Source: Tunturibacter gelidoferens (GTDB taxonomy: Bacteria > Acidobacteriota > Terriglobia > Terriglobales > Acidobacteriaceae). From it: a DNA stretch of 64,000 nt. Each line of letters begins with the position of its first letter. The first letter of the stretch is position 1. The stretch lies in assembly GCF_040358255.1 (NCBI RefSeq), contig NZ_CP132938.1, positions 558,001-622,000 on the forward strand, in the 5' to 3' direction. Of this stretch, positions 1 to 8,671 are shown piece after piece. The translations under genes were made by a program, and so were the position numbers. Under the pieces are notes generated by a model. The model worked only from the letters and a program-made list of their open reading frames with translations, was not told the DNA's origin and made no database searches.

Positions 1-873
1 AAGAAGCTTTATGTCTACGAGAATTTTCTTGGATTCATGGATTCGTTCAAAGCGGTTTCGGCTCGTCTGGTGGGGCCGGATGACTATGAATTGATTACTT
101 ACAACATGGTTCGGGACCTGGCGGCACAGGGGGTGGTGCACGCCGAGGTGTACGTCTCTTTCGGGATTATCTATTTCTGGAAGAACGCCGAGGTGGAGCC
201 TTACGTCGAGGCGATCGAGCGTGGGCGGGTGCGGGGCGAGAAGGATTTTGGCACGACCATCTACTGGTTGATCGATGCGGTGCGGCACTTTGGGGCGGAG
301 GAGGCGGTGAAGGTGTTTCGGAAGGCGGCGGAGTTGCGGAAGCTTTATCCGCGCATCGTTGGGATCGGGATCGGCGGGGATGAGGAGCGGGGCAGCGCGG
401 ATCTCTTCAAGGAGTCGTACGCAGAGGCGAAGGCGGCCGGGCTGCGGCTGACGGCTCACGCGGGCGAGACGATCGGGCCGGAGAGCATCTGGGCGGCGAT
501 TAACATCGGCGCGGAGCGGGTGGGTCATGCTCTGTCGGCGCAGCATGATGCCGAGCTGCTGGAGGTGCTGGCGGAGAGACAGATTCCGCTGGAGCTGAAC
601 GTGACCAGCAATATTCGGACGGGCTGTTGCAAGAGCTTCGACGAGCATCCGGTGAAGCACTACTTCGAGTCGGGGCTGATGGTGACGATCAACTCGGACG
701 ATCCTCCGATGTTCGGGAGCAATCTGCTGGAGGAGTACGTTCTGGTGCAGAACCGGTTTGAGTTTTCGTTAGAGCAGATGCGGGAGCTGGCGGCCAATGC
801 GGTGGAGGCGAGCTTTCTGCCGCCGGAGCGAAAGCTCGAGCTGCTGCGACAGGTGGAGCAGTACGGATACTGA
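1..873 (+). CDS. Adenosine deaminase family protein, 5' end missing
   Basis: A metal-dependent amidohydrolase that deaminates adenosine-type purines in the cytosol. The open frame runs in from base 1 without a start, so the N-terminus (with the first HxH metal motif) lies outside the window. An ATG at 37 is internal, because the residues before it (LYVYENFLGF) fit the family. Visible active-site motifs, in order, are TAHAGE (Zn-binding His and catalytic Glu), GAERVGHA, ELNVTSN and INSDDPP (the Asp pair). No signal peptide can be judged. A second, secreted adenosine deaminase lies at 44.8-46.4 kb. Aminodeoxyfutalosine deaminase of the menaquinone pathway belongs to the same family and cannot be excluded. 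Confidence 0.9.
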   Translation, partial: KKLYVYENFLGFMDSFKAVSARLVGPDDYELITYNMVRDLAAQGVVHAEVYVSFGIIYFWKNAEVEPYVEAIERGRVRGEKDFGTTIYWLIDAVRHFGAEEAVKVFRKAAELRKLYPRIVGIGIGGDEERGSADLFKESYAEAKAAGLRLTAHAGETIGPESIWAAINIGAERVGHALSAQHDAELLEVLAERQIPLELNVTSNIRTGCCKSFDEHPVKHYFESGLMVTINSDDPPMFGSNLLEEYVLVQNRFEFSLEQMRELAANAVEASFLPPERKLELLRQVEQYGY

Positions 874-907
874 TTCGGGGGAGCCCCCCTGGGGGGTATT
901 TCCAGCT

Positions 908-974
908 AAAATACTCATTCCACATGGCTTATATAAATAGCCCTTTCGCAAAATATTCATTCCAAAAGGGTTAT
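908..974. repeat. Two 25-bp imperfect direct repeats after the deaminase gene
   Basis: Bases 908-932 and 950-974 share the pattern AAAATAyTCATTCCAmA then GGsTTAT and match at 21 of 25 positions. A shorter third relative (AAAGGGGTTAT) lies near 993-1003. Just upstream, 884-896 is a C6-T-G6 palindrome. The block sits between two convergent genes and has no coding potential. Function unknown. Confidence 0.6.
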
Positions 975-1032
975 GTTTAAATTCCTCTAAGCAAAGGGGT
1001 TATGGGTTTGTGTCTCTCCTTTTAACAGGTGA

Positions 1033-1058
1033 AGCCCCGGAGTTGGCCGGGGCTTTTA
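1033..1058 (+). terminator. Rho-independent terminator after the deaminase gene
   Basis: An 8-bp GC-rich stem, AGCCCCGG (1033-1040) with CCGGGGCT (1047-1054), has a 6-nt loop and is followed directly by a short T run. It lies 160 bp downstream of the deaminase stop, past the repeat block. Confidence 0.75.
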
Positions 1059-1208
1059 TGATCTGTTTCCAGTATAGCGGTTTGACCATAACTAATACGC
1101 CACGCGAATCTGCTGGATTGGCGCGGGTTTTGGGGACACTGGGGCTTGACAAGATTTCTCGCGGCGAAGGAAGCCGGAATCATTCGGCAGCTGGCTGCGC
1201 GTCGGCCG

Positions 1209-1235
1209 CTTATCCGGCCGGTCTGCCCGGATAAG
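1209..1235. other. 9-bp inverted repeat after the sulfatase gene
   Basis: CTTATCCGG (1209-1217) and CCGGATAAG (1227-1235) form a perfect 9-bp stem with a 9-nt loop, 26 bp past the sulfatase stop on the minus strand. There is no T tract, so it may be a processing or stabilising hairpin rather than a classical terminator. Confidence 0.5.
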
Positions 1236-1260
1236 CACGCATGCATCATAGTGTCGCTCT

Positions 1261-3750
1261 CTACTGACCTTCGTCTGGGGAGGCGGAGAGGGAGTTTTGG
1301 TCTTTTTTCTCTTCTTTCTTCGAATAGGAGATTTTCGTTGTGACGATCTTTCCATTGAATGCAAACGGTGCCTGGTCGAAGTAGTCGAGCGATACGGGCG
1401 AGCCGAGATCGCTGCCGATATCGAGGCAATCGTTCGCGGTGAAGGCCATCGCCGCGGTAATTGGTACTCGGCCTTGAGCTACAACCTGACCGTTGACCTT
1501 AAGCGTGATATCCAACGGACCACCACGTTTGGGCGAAGCGAGCTTCGATTCCACTTCGATCTTCGCCTTGCCGGTCGGTAGCTTGTTTGTCGCTGCGATT
1601 TTCGTCCGGCCGATCTCAAAGAGGTTGTATTCATAATGAATCACACCATCCTTCACATATAGAGAGAGGCCGCCGGAGAAGCCGCCGAGGGCGTAGAGAA
1701 CGCCGTTAGCATTCTCGGGAACTTCTACTTCCATGCTGATAGTGTTATCGAACTTTCCGATCTTCGGCGCCGCGAACTCCGGCATCCCCGTGATGGGACC
1801 GCTGAAGTTCCACTCCGTATACGGCGTGGAGGGCCCATCTTCCGGATGGAACACTGGCGTCCACAGACCTCCGCCGATGGGCAGGTTCTGGTTCTTGGTG
1901 GACTCGACCAGAAAGAGGTTCTTCATGTAAGCGACCCTCTCCGGCATCTTCGCTGCAAGATCGTTGGCTTGAGACCAGTCTTCATCCAGATTGTAGAGTT
2001 CCCATACATCATTCTCCGGGTTCCACTCCCCGATGCCCTTGGGTAGTCCCGGCATCCACGGAGTTCGGGGGCCGAAGGTATCGGCGAACCAGCCATTCTG
2101 GTAGATGCCACGGCTACCCATGATGTCGAAGAACTGGGTAGTCTTGCGGCCTTTCGCTGTTGCGTCGCCAAAGGTGTAGACCATACTGGTGCCGTCGATG
2201 GACATCTGATCGATACCGTTGACTACGCGTGGCGGCGTGATGCCGACTGCCTCATAGATCGTCGGCACGATGTCGGTGACGTGATGGAACTGCGAACGAG
2301 GGGTGCCGTCGTGTTTGATCTTTGCCGGCCAGGAGACAGCCATCGGCTGGCGTGTGCCGCCGAAGTGTGCAGCGACAAGTTTGGTGGACTTGTAAGGTGT
2401 CCCACCCGCCCAGGCCCAGCCCGCGTTATACATGTTGTCGGTCTTTGCGGAGCCGATTACATTAAGCCCGCCAAGTTCATCGACTGTCTTGATGTGCTGC
2501 TGAATCGTGGTCGGGATGCCGTTCTGTGCGAGCAGTTCAGAGATGGTACCGTTCTGACCTTCGGCCGAGGCGCCGTTGTCACCCCAGATGTAGAAGATGA
2601 GCGTGTTGTTGAGCTTTCCTTCCTGCTCGATCTCGTCGATGACGCGTCCGGCGTTGTAGTCGGCGTGTTCCGCAAACCCGGCGAAGACTTCCATCAGGCG
2701 GCGTTGGAAGGGTTTTTCGCTCTCCGGAATGGAATCCCATGAGGCCATTGTCGGGGGGCGTGGGGTGAGTTGAGCGTTCTGCGGGATCCAGCCCATCTCT
2801 TTGGCGCGCTTGAAGGTCCGCTCGCGATATTTATCCCAGCCGCCGTCAAACTTGCCTTTGTACTTGTCGGCCCACTCCTGGGGAACCTGGTGCGGACCAT
2901 GCGCCGCGCCCGGCGCCCAGTACATGAGGAATGGCTTGTCCGGCGTGAAAGCCTGCTGTTCGCGCAGCCACTTGATGGCGTCGGTGGCGATGTCCTCGGA
3001 GAGGTGATAACCGGGATGCTCATACTCGTGTGGGTCGAGGACGGTAGTGTTGCGCACCAGACGGGGCTCATATTGGGAAGCCTCACCTGCGAGAAAACCA
3101 TAAAAATACTCGAACCCATAGCCGGTCGGCCAATAGTCGAAGGGTCCCTTTGAGGTCGTCTGCTCAGCGGGCGTGTTATGCCACTTGCCCCAGGCACCGG
3201 TGTTGTAACCGTAGTCCTTAAGTACCTCTGCTACGGTTGCAGCCGACTTTGGGATCGTTCCGCTGAAGCCGTCGAAGTCGTTGGCCAGTTCGGCGATCTG
3301 GCCGTTACTAATGCGAGTGTGATTGCGACCACTGAGCAACGCCCCGCGTGTCGGCGAACACATCGCGGTGGAGTGAAAGCGGTTGTACGAGATCCCCGCC
3401 TTGGCTACACGGTCGAGTGTCGGTGTGTTGATTTCGCCACCGTAGGTTGAGGCCTGGCCCGGACCGACGTCGTCCATCAGGATGATAAGGATGTTCGGCG
3501 CGTCAGAGGGAAGGTGCTTCGGATCGACTCGTTTCTTGTAGACGGAGTCCTTCATCGTCAGCCCAGCGGTCGAGGCGGAGGGCGTGGGCGGGAACGGAAG
3601 GGATTCCTGCGCTCCCGCTGCGGACGAAAGAATCCCGAGCATGACAAGACAACTCCAGGATGCAGCCGAGATGCCGATTCGGAGCAGGCGGGTTGAGGTT
3701 ACACTCGTTGTTTTTCCATTGCGGCTAAAGAGTTTGTACCTAGCGGCCAT
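1261..3750 (-). CDS. Periplasmic arylsulfatase (sulfatase family)
   Basis: Hydrolyses sulfate esters using a formylglycine. The 829-residue protein has a basic N-terminus and a hydrophobic stretch ending near AGAQ, consistent with export. The metal site LMDDVG follows near residue 90. The modification motif CSPTR starts with Cys131, so the enzyme is of the Cys type. GDNGAS later supplies further metal ligands. The length is greater than that of small sulfatases because of a C-terminal beta-rich extension of about 200 residues, as in Pseudomonas-type arylsulfatases. No formylglycine-generating enzyme or anSME is in the window, so maturation must come from elsewhere. The gene is convergent with the deaminase and 165 bp downstream of the DUF900 hydrolase. 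Substrate unknown. Confidence 0.93.
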   Translation of the reverse strand: MAARYKLFSRNGKTTSVTSTRLLRIGISAASWSCLVMLGILSSAAGAQESLPFPPTPSASTAGLTMKDSVYKKRVDPKHLPSDAPNILIILMDDVGPGQASTYGGEINTPTLDRVAKAGISYNRFHSTAMCSPTRGALLSGRNHTRISNGQIAELANDFDGFSGTIPKSAATVAEVLKDYGYNTGAWGKWHNTPAEQTTSKGPFDYWPTGYGFEYFYGFLAGEASQYEPRLVRNTTVLDPHEYEHPGYHLSEDIATDAIKWLREQQAFTPDKPFLMYWAPGAAHGPHQVPQEWADKYKGKFDGGWDKYRERTFKRAKEMGWIPQNAQLTPRPPTMASWDSIPESEKPFQRRLMEVFAGFAEHADYNAGRVIDEIEQEGKLNNTLIFYIWGDNGASAEGQNGTISELLAQNGIPTTIQQHIKTVDELGGLNVIGSAKTDNMYNAGWAWAGGTPYKSTKLVAAHFGGTRQPMAVSWPAKIKHDGTPRSQFHHVTDIVPTIYEAVGITPPRVVNGIDQMSIDGTSMVYTFGDATAKGRKTTQFFDIMGSRGIYQNGWFADTFGPRTPWMPGLPKGIGEWNPENDVWELYNLDEDWSQANDLAAKMPERVAYMKNLFLVESTKNQNLPIGGGLWTPVFHPEDGPSTPYTEWNFSGPITGMPEFAAPKIGKFDNTISMEVEVPENANGVLYALGGFSGGLSLYVKDGVIHYEYNLFEIGRTKIAATNKLPTGKAKIEVESKLASPKRGGPLDITLKVNGQVVAQGRVPITAAMAFTANDCLDIGSDLGSPVSLDYFDQAPFAFNGKIVTTKISYSKKEEKKDQNSLSASPDEGQ

Positions 3751-3915
3751 TTGCTATCCCCCGACGTTTACCCGCGCGAACGCTATCTTGAAGGAACGCG
3801 AGAGGTCATCGGACTTAGCGTAGAAGTGCCGCGTCGCGTCTTCTACTAGCAAAACTCTCAGTGTGAGAGGAAATATGGAGTGCCTGGTACGTGAGTGAGA
3901 TTAGCGGGAGCTTCG

Positions 3916-5556
3916 TTATGGCTTGAACATGTAATAGACGCCGTCGGTGCCGGTTGCGGAGCGGAGAGCGAATCGCTTCGATGCGGGCTTGTCGTCGGAG
4001 AGGAGCTCGTAGATGTCGGAGAGAAGCGGGTAGGTTCCGGCGAAGTAGGAGTGCGCGAGGAAGTCACTTGCGACGGCGGAAGCATCGATGCTCTCGACGT
4101 CCGGGAGGACGAGTACCGGGATGCCTCCCGCTCTTGGGTATTTGTGGAGCTTCGCCGAGGCCGCGAGTGCTTTGTCTTTGGAGGAGGCGTAGAGAGTGAT
4201 GTGATCGGAGACCAGGCGCAGGGCCGAGGCGAGTTGACGGAAGGTCTCGGCATCGATGTCGGGCGCGGCCAGCACGAGGTGGTGCAGGAGGGGATGGGCT
4301 TGCGCGGGGCGGTCGTAGCTTAGGGACTTGAGGGCGTCGCATACCGCGCGATTGCCCATGCTGTGGGCGATGAGGTGAATCTTGTTTGCGCCGCTGCGAG
4401 CTTCGAGAAGACGCAGGAGCCGCTCGAGATGGCTTGCGGTCCAGCCAACGTTTGCGGCGTCGCTGGCGTAGTCCTCGAAGGTGCCGTTGGAGGGCCAGCT
4501 GTAGAGGATGGGAGCTCCGATGAAGCCGAGATCGAAGGCGAACTGACCGGCACGGCGAGCTGCGGTGTCGAAGTCGACGTTGTAGCCGTGGACGAAGATG
4601 AAGGCGTCCTTGGCCGGCGAACTGTCGACTCGTTTCTTGACGCTTTCGAAGAACGCATCTTCCTCGAGACTGGTGACCACCTGCAGGACGATATGTTTTT
4701 CGGGGTTGGGCCGGAACTCGAATCGCAGGAAGGAGGGAGACTCGAGTTCCCCGAGCTTGTGGGTGGCTGGGATGCTTACGGTGCACTCGCCGTAGCGGAG
4801 GGCTTCGTCGGAGGAACGTTTTGCGGTGAAGGTGTAGCCTAGCTTTTTGTCGTCTTTGCGTTCACGGTCGGTCGCGTAAAAGATCTGCACGGCGGTGCAG
4901 TTGTGGGGGAGTTTGACTGGGGCGGGGGGAGGTGGAGCGGCACCTCCCCGCGAGGGTGGTGAAGTGGCGCCTCCCGTCGAGCGTGTTGGGGCGGTTATGC
5001 GCGAGGGTGGTGGAGCGACGACGGGGGGCGAGGGTGGTAGCGCGGTGACAACCACGCGAGGAAGAAGGCTTTCGGGGCGGGGCAGGAAGACTGCATCGCG
5101 CTGGTCGGTGGGGAGAAGTCCGGTGAAGGTGAAGTAGTCGTACTGCTGTTGTTGTTCCTGCTGTTGTTGTTCCTGCTGCTGCTGTTGTTGCTGCTGTTGC
5201 TGTTGCTGCTGTTGTTGCTGTTGCTGTTGTTGCTGTTGTTGCTGACGCGGGGCATTGGCGAGGATGACGCCGGAGAGACCTTGGGCGAGTGAGCGTGGCG
5301 TCTGGAGCTCTCTGTTGCTGGTGAGGATGAGCGAGACCTGTTGCTGCGCTCTGTCGGCTCCCGATTGACTGTGGCTGTTGACGGTGATGAGCCTGGAGAA
5401 TAAGGCTTCGGTCATGTCATAGAACCGGGAGAGCGAGTAGCCACTCAGGAGCGACACTACGGGTTTATATTCCCAGCCGGACTCGTCTGCGACGAACGGC
5501 TTGAGAGCGACAAAGAGGAGGTTCAGGACGTACCGTTCGAAGTCTGTTTGATCCAT
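3916..5556 (-). CDS. DUF900-type alpha/beta hydrolase with poly-glutamine linker
   Basis: A serine hydrolase of the DUF900 esterase group. I chose the ATG at 5556, giving 546 residues, because AGGGG lies just upstream of it; a GTG at 5571 would add five residues. Residues 1-100 are an unrecognised helical region. Residues 105-138 are encoded by the CAG/CAA tract and read Q24-E-Q4-E-Q4. A Pro/Ser/Thr-rich linker follows to about 220. The C-terminal half is the hydrolase: VQIFYATDR opens the domain, FVHGYN is the oxyanion region, and AHSMGN carries the probable nucleophile Ser399. No signal peptide is evident. The physiological substrate cannot be inferred. Confidence 0.85.
   Translation of the reverse strand: MDQTDFERYVLNLLFVALKPFVADESGWEYKPVVSLLSGYSLSRFYDMTEALFSRLITVNSHSQSGADRAQQQVSLILTSNRELQTPRSLAQGLSGVILANAPRQQQQQQQQQQQQQQQQQQQQQQQQEQQQQEQQQQYDYFTFTGLLPTDQRDAVFLPRPESLLPRVVVTALPPSPPVVAPPPSRITAPTRSTGGATSPPSRGGAAPPPPAPVKLPHNCTAVQIFYATDRERKDDKKLGYTFTAKRSSDEALRYGECTVSIPATHKLGELESPSFLRFEFRPNPEKHIVLQVVTSLEEDAFFESVKKRVDSSPAKDAFIFVHGYNVDFDTAARRAGQFAFDLGFIGAPILYSWPSNGTFEDYASDAANVGWTASHLERLLRLLEARSGANKIHLIAHSMGNRAVCDALKSLSYDRPAQAHPLLHHLVLAAPDIDAETFRQLASALRLVSDHITLYASSKDKALAASAKLHKYPRAGGIPVLVLPDVESIDASAVASDFLAHSYFAGTYPLLSDIYELLSDDKPASKRFALRSATGTDGVYYMFKP
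5143..5244 (-). repeat. CAG/CAA trinucleotide repeat encoding poly-Q
   Basis: Thirty-four consecutive codons are CAG or CAA except for two GAA, giving 32 Gln and 2 Glu. The two Gln codons are mixed irregularly, so the tract is kept as amino acid sequence and is not a pure DNA microsatellite. Long pure poly-Q is rare in bacteria. Confidence 0.95.
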
Positions 5557-5650
5557 TTGCAACCCCTGCACGCGGTCTCAAAATGCGCGAAGACATTATG
5601 CGACGATCTCCGCATTGTGGGATAGTCATGGTCTTCCATTCAGGGCCTTC

Positions 5651-5700
5651 GACAACAGCAGATCCCCTTCGGGGATGACAACCAAAAGGACAGACAACTG
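5651..5700. repeat. Dispersed repeat family B, copy 1
   Basis: Core GCAGATCCCCTTCGGGGATG followed by ACAACCAAAAGGACAGACAAC. It is a short palindrome (ATCCCC...GGGGAT) with an A/C-rich tail. Related copies lie at 13.4, 24.1, 27.7 and 38.9 kb, always between genes. Confidence 0.75.
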
Positions 5701-5735
5701 CAATCGCACCGGTTCTCTGTGGCGGAGCGACGATC

Positions 5736-8456
5736 TTATGGTTGATTTTTCGCGAGGAGCGTTTCGACTTCGGCGTGGAGACGGGCAGTGATGGCGGCTT
5801 CGGAGTCGTCTGGGGCGAAGCGAATGGGTTGGCCGGTGCGCACCTGGAGGGCGCCGGAGCGAAACCAGCGGCGTTTGCGGGTTTTGAGTTCGCCTAAGCC
5901 TTGGATCGCCATGGGCAGAACCGCTGCGGAGGATTGTTTTACGAGCAGACCGATTCCGGGGCGGAAGGGGGCGAGCGTGCCGTCGGGGGAGCGGGTTCCT
6001 TCGGGGAAGACGACGACGTGGAAGCCGTGGTCGAGGGCGTTGCCGGCGTGGGCGAAGCTGCGCTGGAAGTCGCGCAGGCGCGGGAGGGGGAAGACGTTGA
6101 AGAGGGCTGTGAGGAGGAGCCAGGTGGGCGGGCCGAGTGGGTTGAGCCAGCGGGGATGCTGGTTGCGGGCGTGGCGGAAGTCTTCGAGCATCTCGCCGGA
6201 CATAGCGACGGCGGTGTGGAGGCGGATGGCGCGTGGGAGGGCGTAGAAGAGGAGGGAGAGATCGTAGGCGGTGACGTGGTTGGCGATGATCAGGAGTGGT
6301 TCTGCTGGTTGCGGAGCAGGTGATTGCGGAGTTGTTGCTGGATGCGGGGTAGTTGGAGAGACGCGGGGTGCGGCTAGAAACCAGACTAAGGGTTGGGCTA
6401 CGAACTCTATGAATGCGGAGCGAATCCAGCGGATAGGGAGCGACCAGGGCCAGTGTGGATAGAGGTAGTGCGTGGCGGCTGGTGAGGTTCTGGGTTCGGG
6501 TGGTGGAGTGGTTTCGGATCTGTGCGGCGGCGTGGTGGAGTTGGAGATTTCGGAGGATGGTGTGTCGTTCGACGGCAGTGGCTGGATTGGCTCGAGTGAC
6601 TCGTTGCCGGAGTGAATGAGGAGCTGGCGTAGTTGGTTTAGCGTCTCCGTATGGTCGAATTGGTCTTGCGGGAGCGGGGTGCCGAAGCGTTGCTCGAGGG
6701 CGTCCTGGAGTTGGACGCGGCCGAGGCTGTCGAGGCGAAGGTCTTCGGCGAGGCGGAGGTCTTGATCTTTGGCTTCGGGATCTTGAGATGGTTGCTCGGC
6801 CGGGAGGCTCTCGCCGGTGATCTGGGTGATGAGGGTGAGGAGCCAGTCGGTGGATGGGAGTGCGGATGGCGATGTGGCTGCGCTTCCGTTGTTGGCTTCC
6901 CTGCTGGCCAGCCATTGGGCTACGGCGGCTCGTTTGATTTTGCCGGTGGAGGTGCGGGGGAGATCGGGCTCCGGCCAGATGGCCCAGCGGCGGATGCGTT
7001 GAAACTCGGCCAGGCGGGTGTTGGCGCGTTGGAGGATGGCGGGGGCGTGGTCGGGGGTAGTGCGCAGGGCGAGGACGGCGCAGGGTTCGGGGCCCGTGGG
7101 GCCTTCGATGGGGACGACGGCGCAGGCGGCTACTTCGTGCTCCTGCTCGAAGGCGGCTTCGAGGTCTTCGGGGTGGAGGTTGACGCCGGTGGCGGTGACG
7201 ATGGTTTCGCTTTTGCGGCCGAGGAAGCGGAGTTCGCCGGTGGGCTGGGCTTCAGCGAGATCGCCGGTGGCGAGCCACTCGTCGGTGCGTTGCTGGAGGG
7301 CGCCTCCGGACCAGGTGGCGGGGGAGATCATGGGGCCGCGGACGAGGACCTCGCCGTCGGGTTGGATCTTGACGTCGCGGCCGGGGAGGGGCTTGCCCAT
7401 GGTGCCGCGGGCTACCTTGAAGGGATGGTTGAGGGTGATGAGGGCGGAGGTTTCGGTCATGCCATAGCCCTGGACGAGGACGAAGCCGAGGGCGTTCCAG
7501 AACTGCTCGATGGGTGCGGGGAGGGCGCCTCCGCCGGTGACGAAGGCCCAGAACTTGAAGCCGAAGAGGGAGTGGATGTCGCGGAAGCGCCACCAGCGCT
7601 TTTGTGCGGAGATGCCTTGGGCGGCTGCGAGGCGTGCGGTGAGGTTTGGGTGTTCGGTTTCGAGGTTGGTCTTGAGCAGGGCGAGGACACGGGGAACTCC
7701 GGCGAGGACGGAGATGCGTTCGCGGCGGATGGTTTCGATGAGGCGCGGGGCGGTGAGGCGGGATTCGAAGTGGACCTCGGCGGCGAAGATGGAGGGGACC
7801 CAGAGGCCCATCATCTGGCCGAAGACGTGGCTGAGGGGGAGGGTGTGGAGGAAGCGGAGAGGGTGGACGATGCGCTCGTAGCGCATGTAGGGTTGGGCGG
7901 CGTTGCGGATGGGCTCGAAACTGGCGAGGATGTTGCCGTGGGTGTGGACGATGCCTTTGGGCTCGCCGGTGGTGCCGGAGGTGAAGAGGATCTGGAGGGG
8001 TGTGTCGTGGGAGAGGGTGGGGATGGCTTGATCTGCCGTTACTGTGGGGGGGAGGGTGGTGGGCCAGTCTTCGAAGGAGAGACGTGGCCAGTCGTTGGGG
8101 AGGGTTTGGAGGAGGGTGGCGTCGCCGACGATGAGGGAGGGGCGGACGTCGGAGGCTACTCTAGCGGCGAAGTCGGGGGTGCCGTAGGCGTCGAGGGGGA
8201 CGGCGATGATGCCGCGAAGGATGCAGCCGTAGAAGGCGGCGACCCATTCGGCGCTGTTCTGCGCCCAGAGGATGAGGCGGTCGCCGACCTGGAGGTTGCG
8301 CGCGGCCAGAAGTGCGGAGAAGCGTTCGGCCAAGGTGGCGATTTCCTGGTAGCTGGTGGCTTTGCGGCGGTTGCCGGTGTACTGGACGATGGCTGTCTGG
8401 TGGCCGAAGCGACGGAAGTCGTCAAGGAGTACGGCCAGGTGGGGGCGGGTGGGCAT
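5736..8456 (-). CDS. Fusion of acyl-AMP ligase, acyl carrier and PlsC-type acyltransferase
   Basis: A 906-residue multidomain lipid enzyme. Residues 1-500 are an AMP-forming ligase, with the P-loop FTSGTTGEPKG near 155, then GYGMTET and ATGDLAE. A carrier domain is centred near 573 (DSLGRVQL, Ser as the likely phosphopantetheine site). From about 690 there is a PlsC acyltransferase, with NHVTAYD (the HX4D motif) near 724 and FPEGTRS near 817. The set suggests activation of a fatty acid, loading on the built-in carrier and transfer to a lysophospholipid or glycerolipid. E. coli Aas has the acyltransferase first and no carrier, so the order is reversed here. The frame stays open to 8930, but that part is repeat DNA and the 3' end of another region; MPTRPHL at 8456 begins the recognisable ligase. 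Confidence 0.88.
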   Translation of the reverse strand: MPTRPHLAVLLDDFRRFGHQTAIVQYTGNRRKATSYQEIATLAERFSALLAARNLQVGDRLILWAQNSAEWVAAFYGCILRGIIAVPLDAYGTPDFAARVASDVRPSLIVGDATLLQTLPNDWPRLSFEDWPTTLPPTVTADQAIPTLSHDTPLQILFTSGTTGEPKGIVHTHGNILASFEPIRNAAQPYMRYERIVHPLRFLHTLPLSHVFGQMMGLWVPSIFAAEVHFESRLTAPRLIETIRRERISVLAGVPRVLALLKTNLETEHPNLTARLAAAQGISAQKRWWRFRDIHSLFGFKFWAFVTGGGALPAPIEQFWNALGFVLVQGYGMTETSALITLNHPFKVARGTMGKPLPGRDVKIQPDGEVLVRGPMISPATWSGGALQQRTDEWLATGDLAEAQPTGELRFLGRKSETIVTATGVNLHPEDLEAAFEQEHEVAACAVVPIEGPTGPEPCAVLALRTTPDHAPAILQRANTRLAEFQRIRRWAIWPEPDLPRTSTGKIKRAAVAQWLASREANNGSAATSPSALPSTDWLLTLITQITGESLPAEQPSQDPEAKDQDLRLAEDLRLDSLGRVQLQDALEQRFGTPLPQDQFDHTETLNQLRQLLIHSGNESLEPIQPLPSNDTPSSEISNSTTPPHRSETTPPPEPRTSPAATHYLYPHWPWSLPIRWIRSAFIEFVAQPLVWFLAAPRVSPTTPHPATTPQSPAPQPAEPLLIIANHVTAYDLSLLFYALPRAIRLHTAVAMSGEMLEDFRHARNQHPRWLNPLGPPTWLLLTALFNVFPLPRLRDFQRSFAHAGNALDHGFHVVVFPEGTRSPDGTLAPFRPGIGLLVKQSSAAVLPMAIQGLGELKTRKRRWFRSGALQVRTGQPIRFAPDDSEAAITARLHAEVETLLAKNQP

Positions 8457-8492
8457 AGGGCAGTCAGCTAGACCAAGATAACCTATGCGGCA

Positions 8493-8660
8493 AGTGCGCC
8501 CTGCGCGGGCGGCGGCCACTTCGTGGCGGGTGTACCCCTTCGGTTGGCGCTCCCGTTGGTCGCGAGATATTTTGTGCCGACCATCGGAAGGCCCGGGCGA
8601 AGCCGGTATACACGTCACGAAGTGACCGCGCCACGCGTAGTGGGCCCGTCCGGCAGGACA
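8493..8660. repeat. Composite inverted repeat, family A, copy 1
   Basis: Two related units face each other. The left one contains GGCCACTTCGTGGCGGGTGT, and the right one, on the other strand, contains GTCCTGCCGGACGGGCC and GTCACTTCGTGAC. Each carries its own hairpin around CACTTCGTG. The paired arrangement resembles bacterial REP/BIME elements. Copies are at 15.7 and 26.35 kb. Confidence 0.75.
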
Positions 8661-8671
8661 GAGCTTTTGAG

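Noticed and set aside
6651..8471. A 606-codon + strand frame opposite the ligase-carrier-acyltransferase gene
   Set aside because: The product is dominated by Gly, Glu, Ala, Val and Asp, as expected from the antisense of a high-GC gene, and has no domain. The minus-strand gene has clear catalytic motifs.
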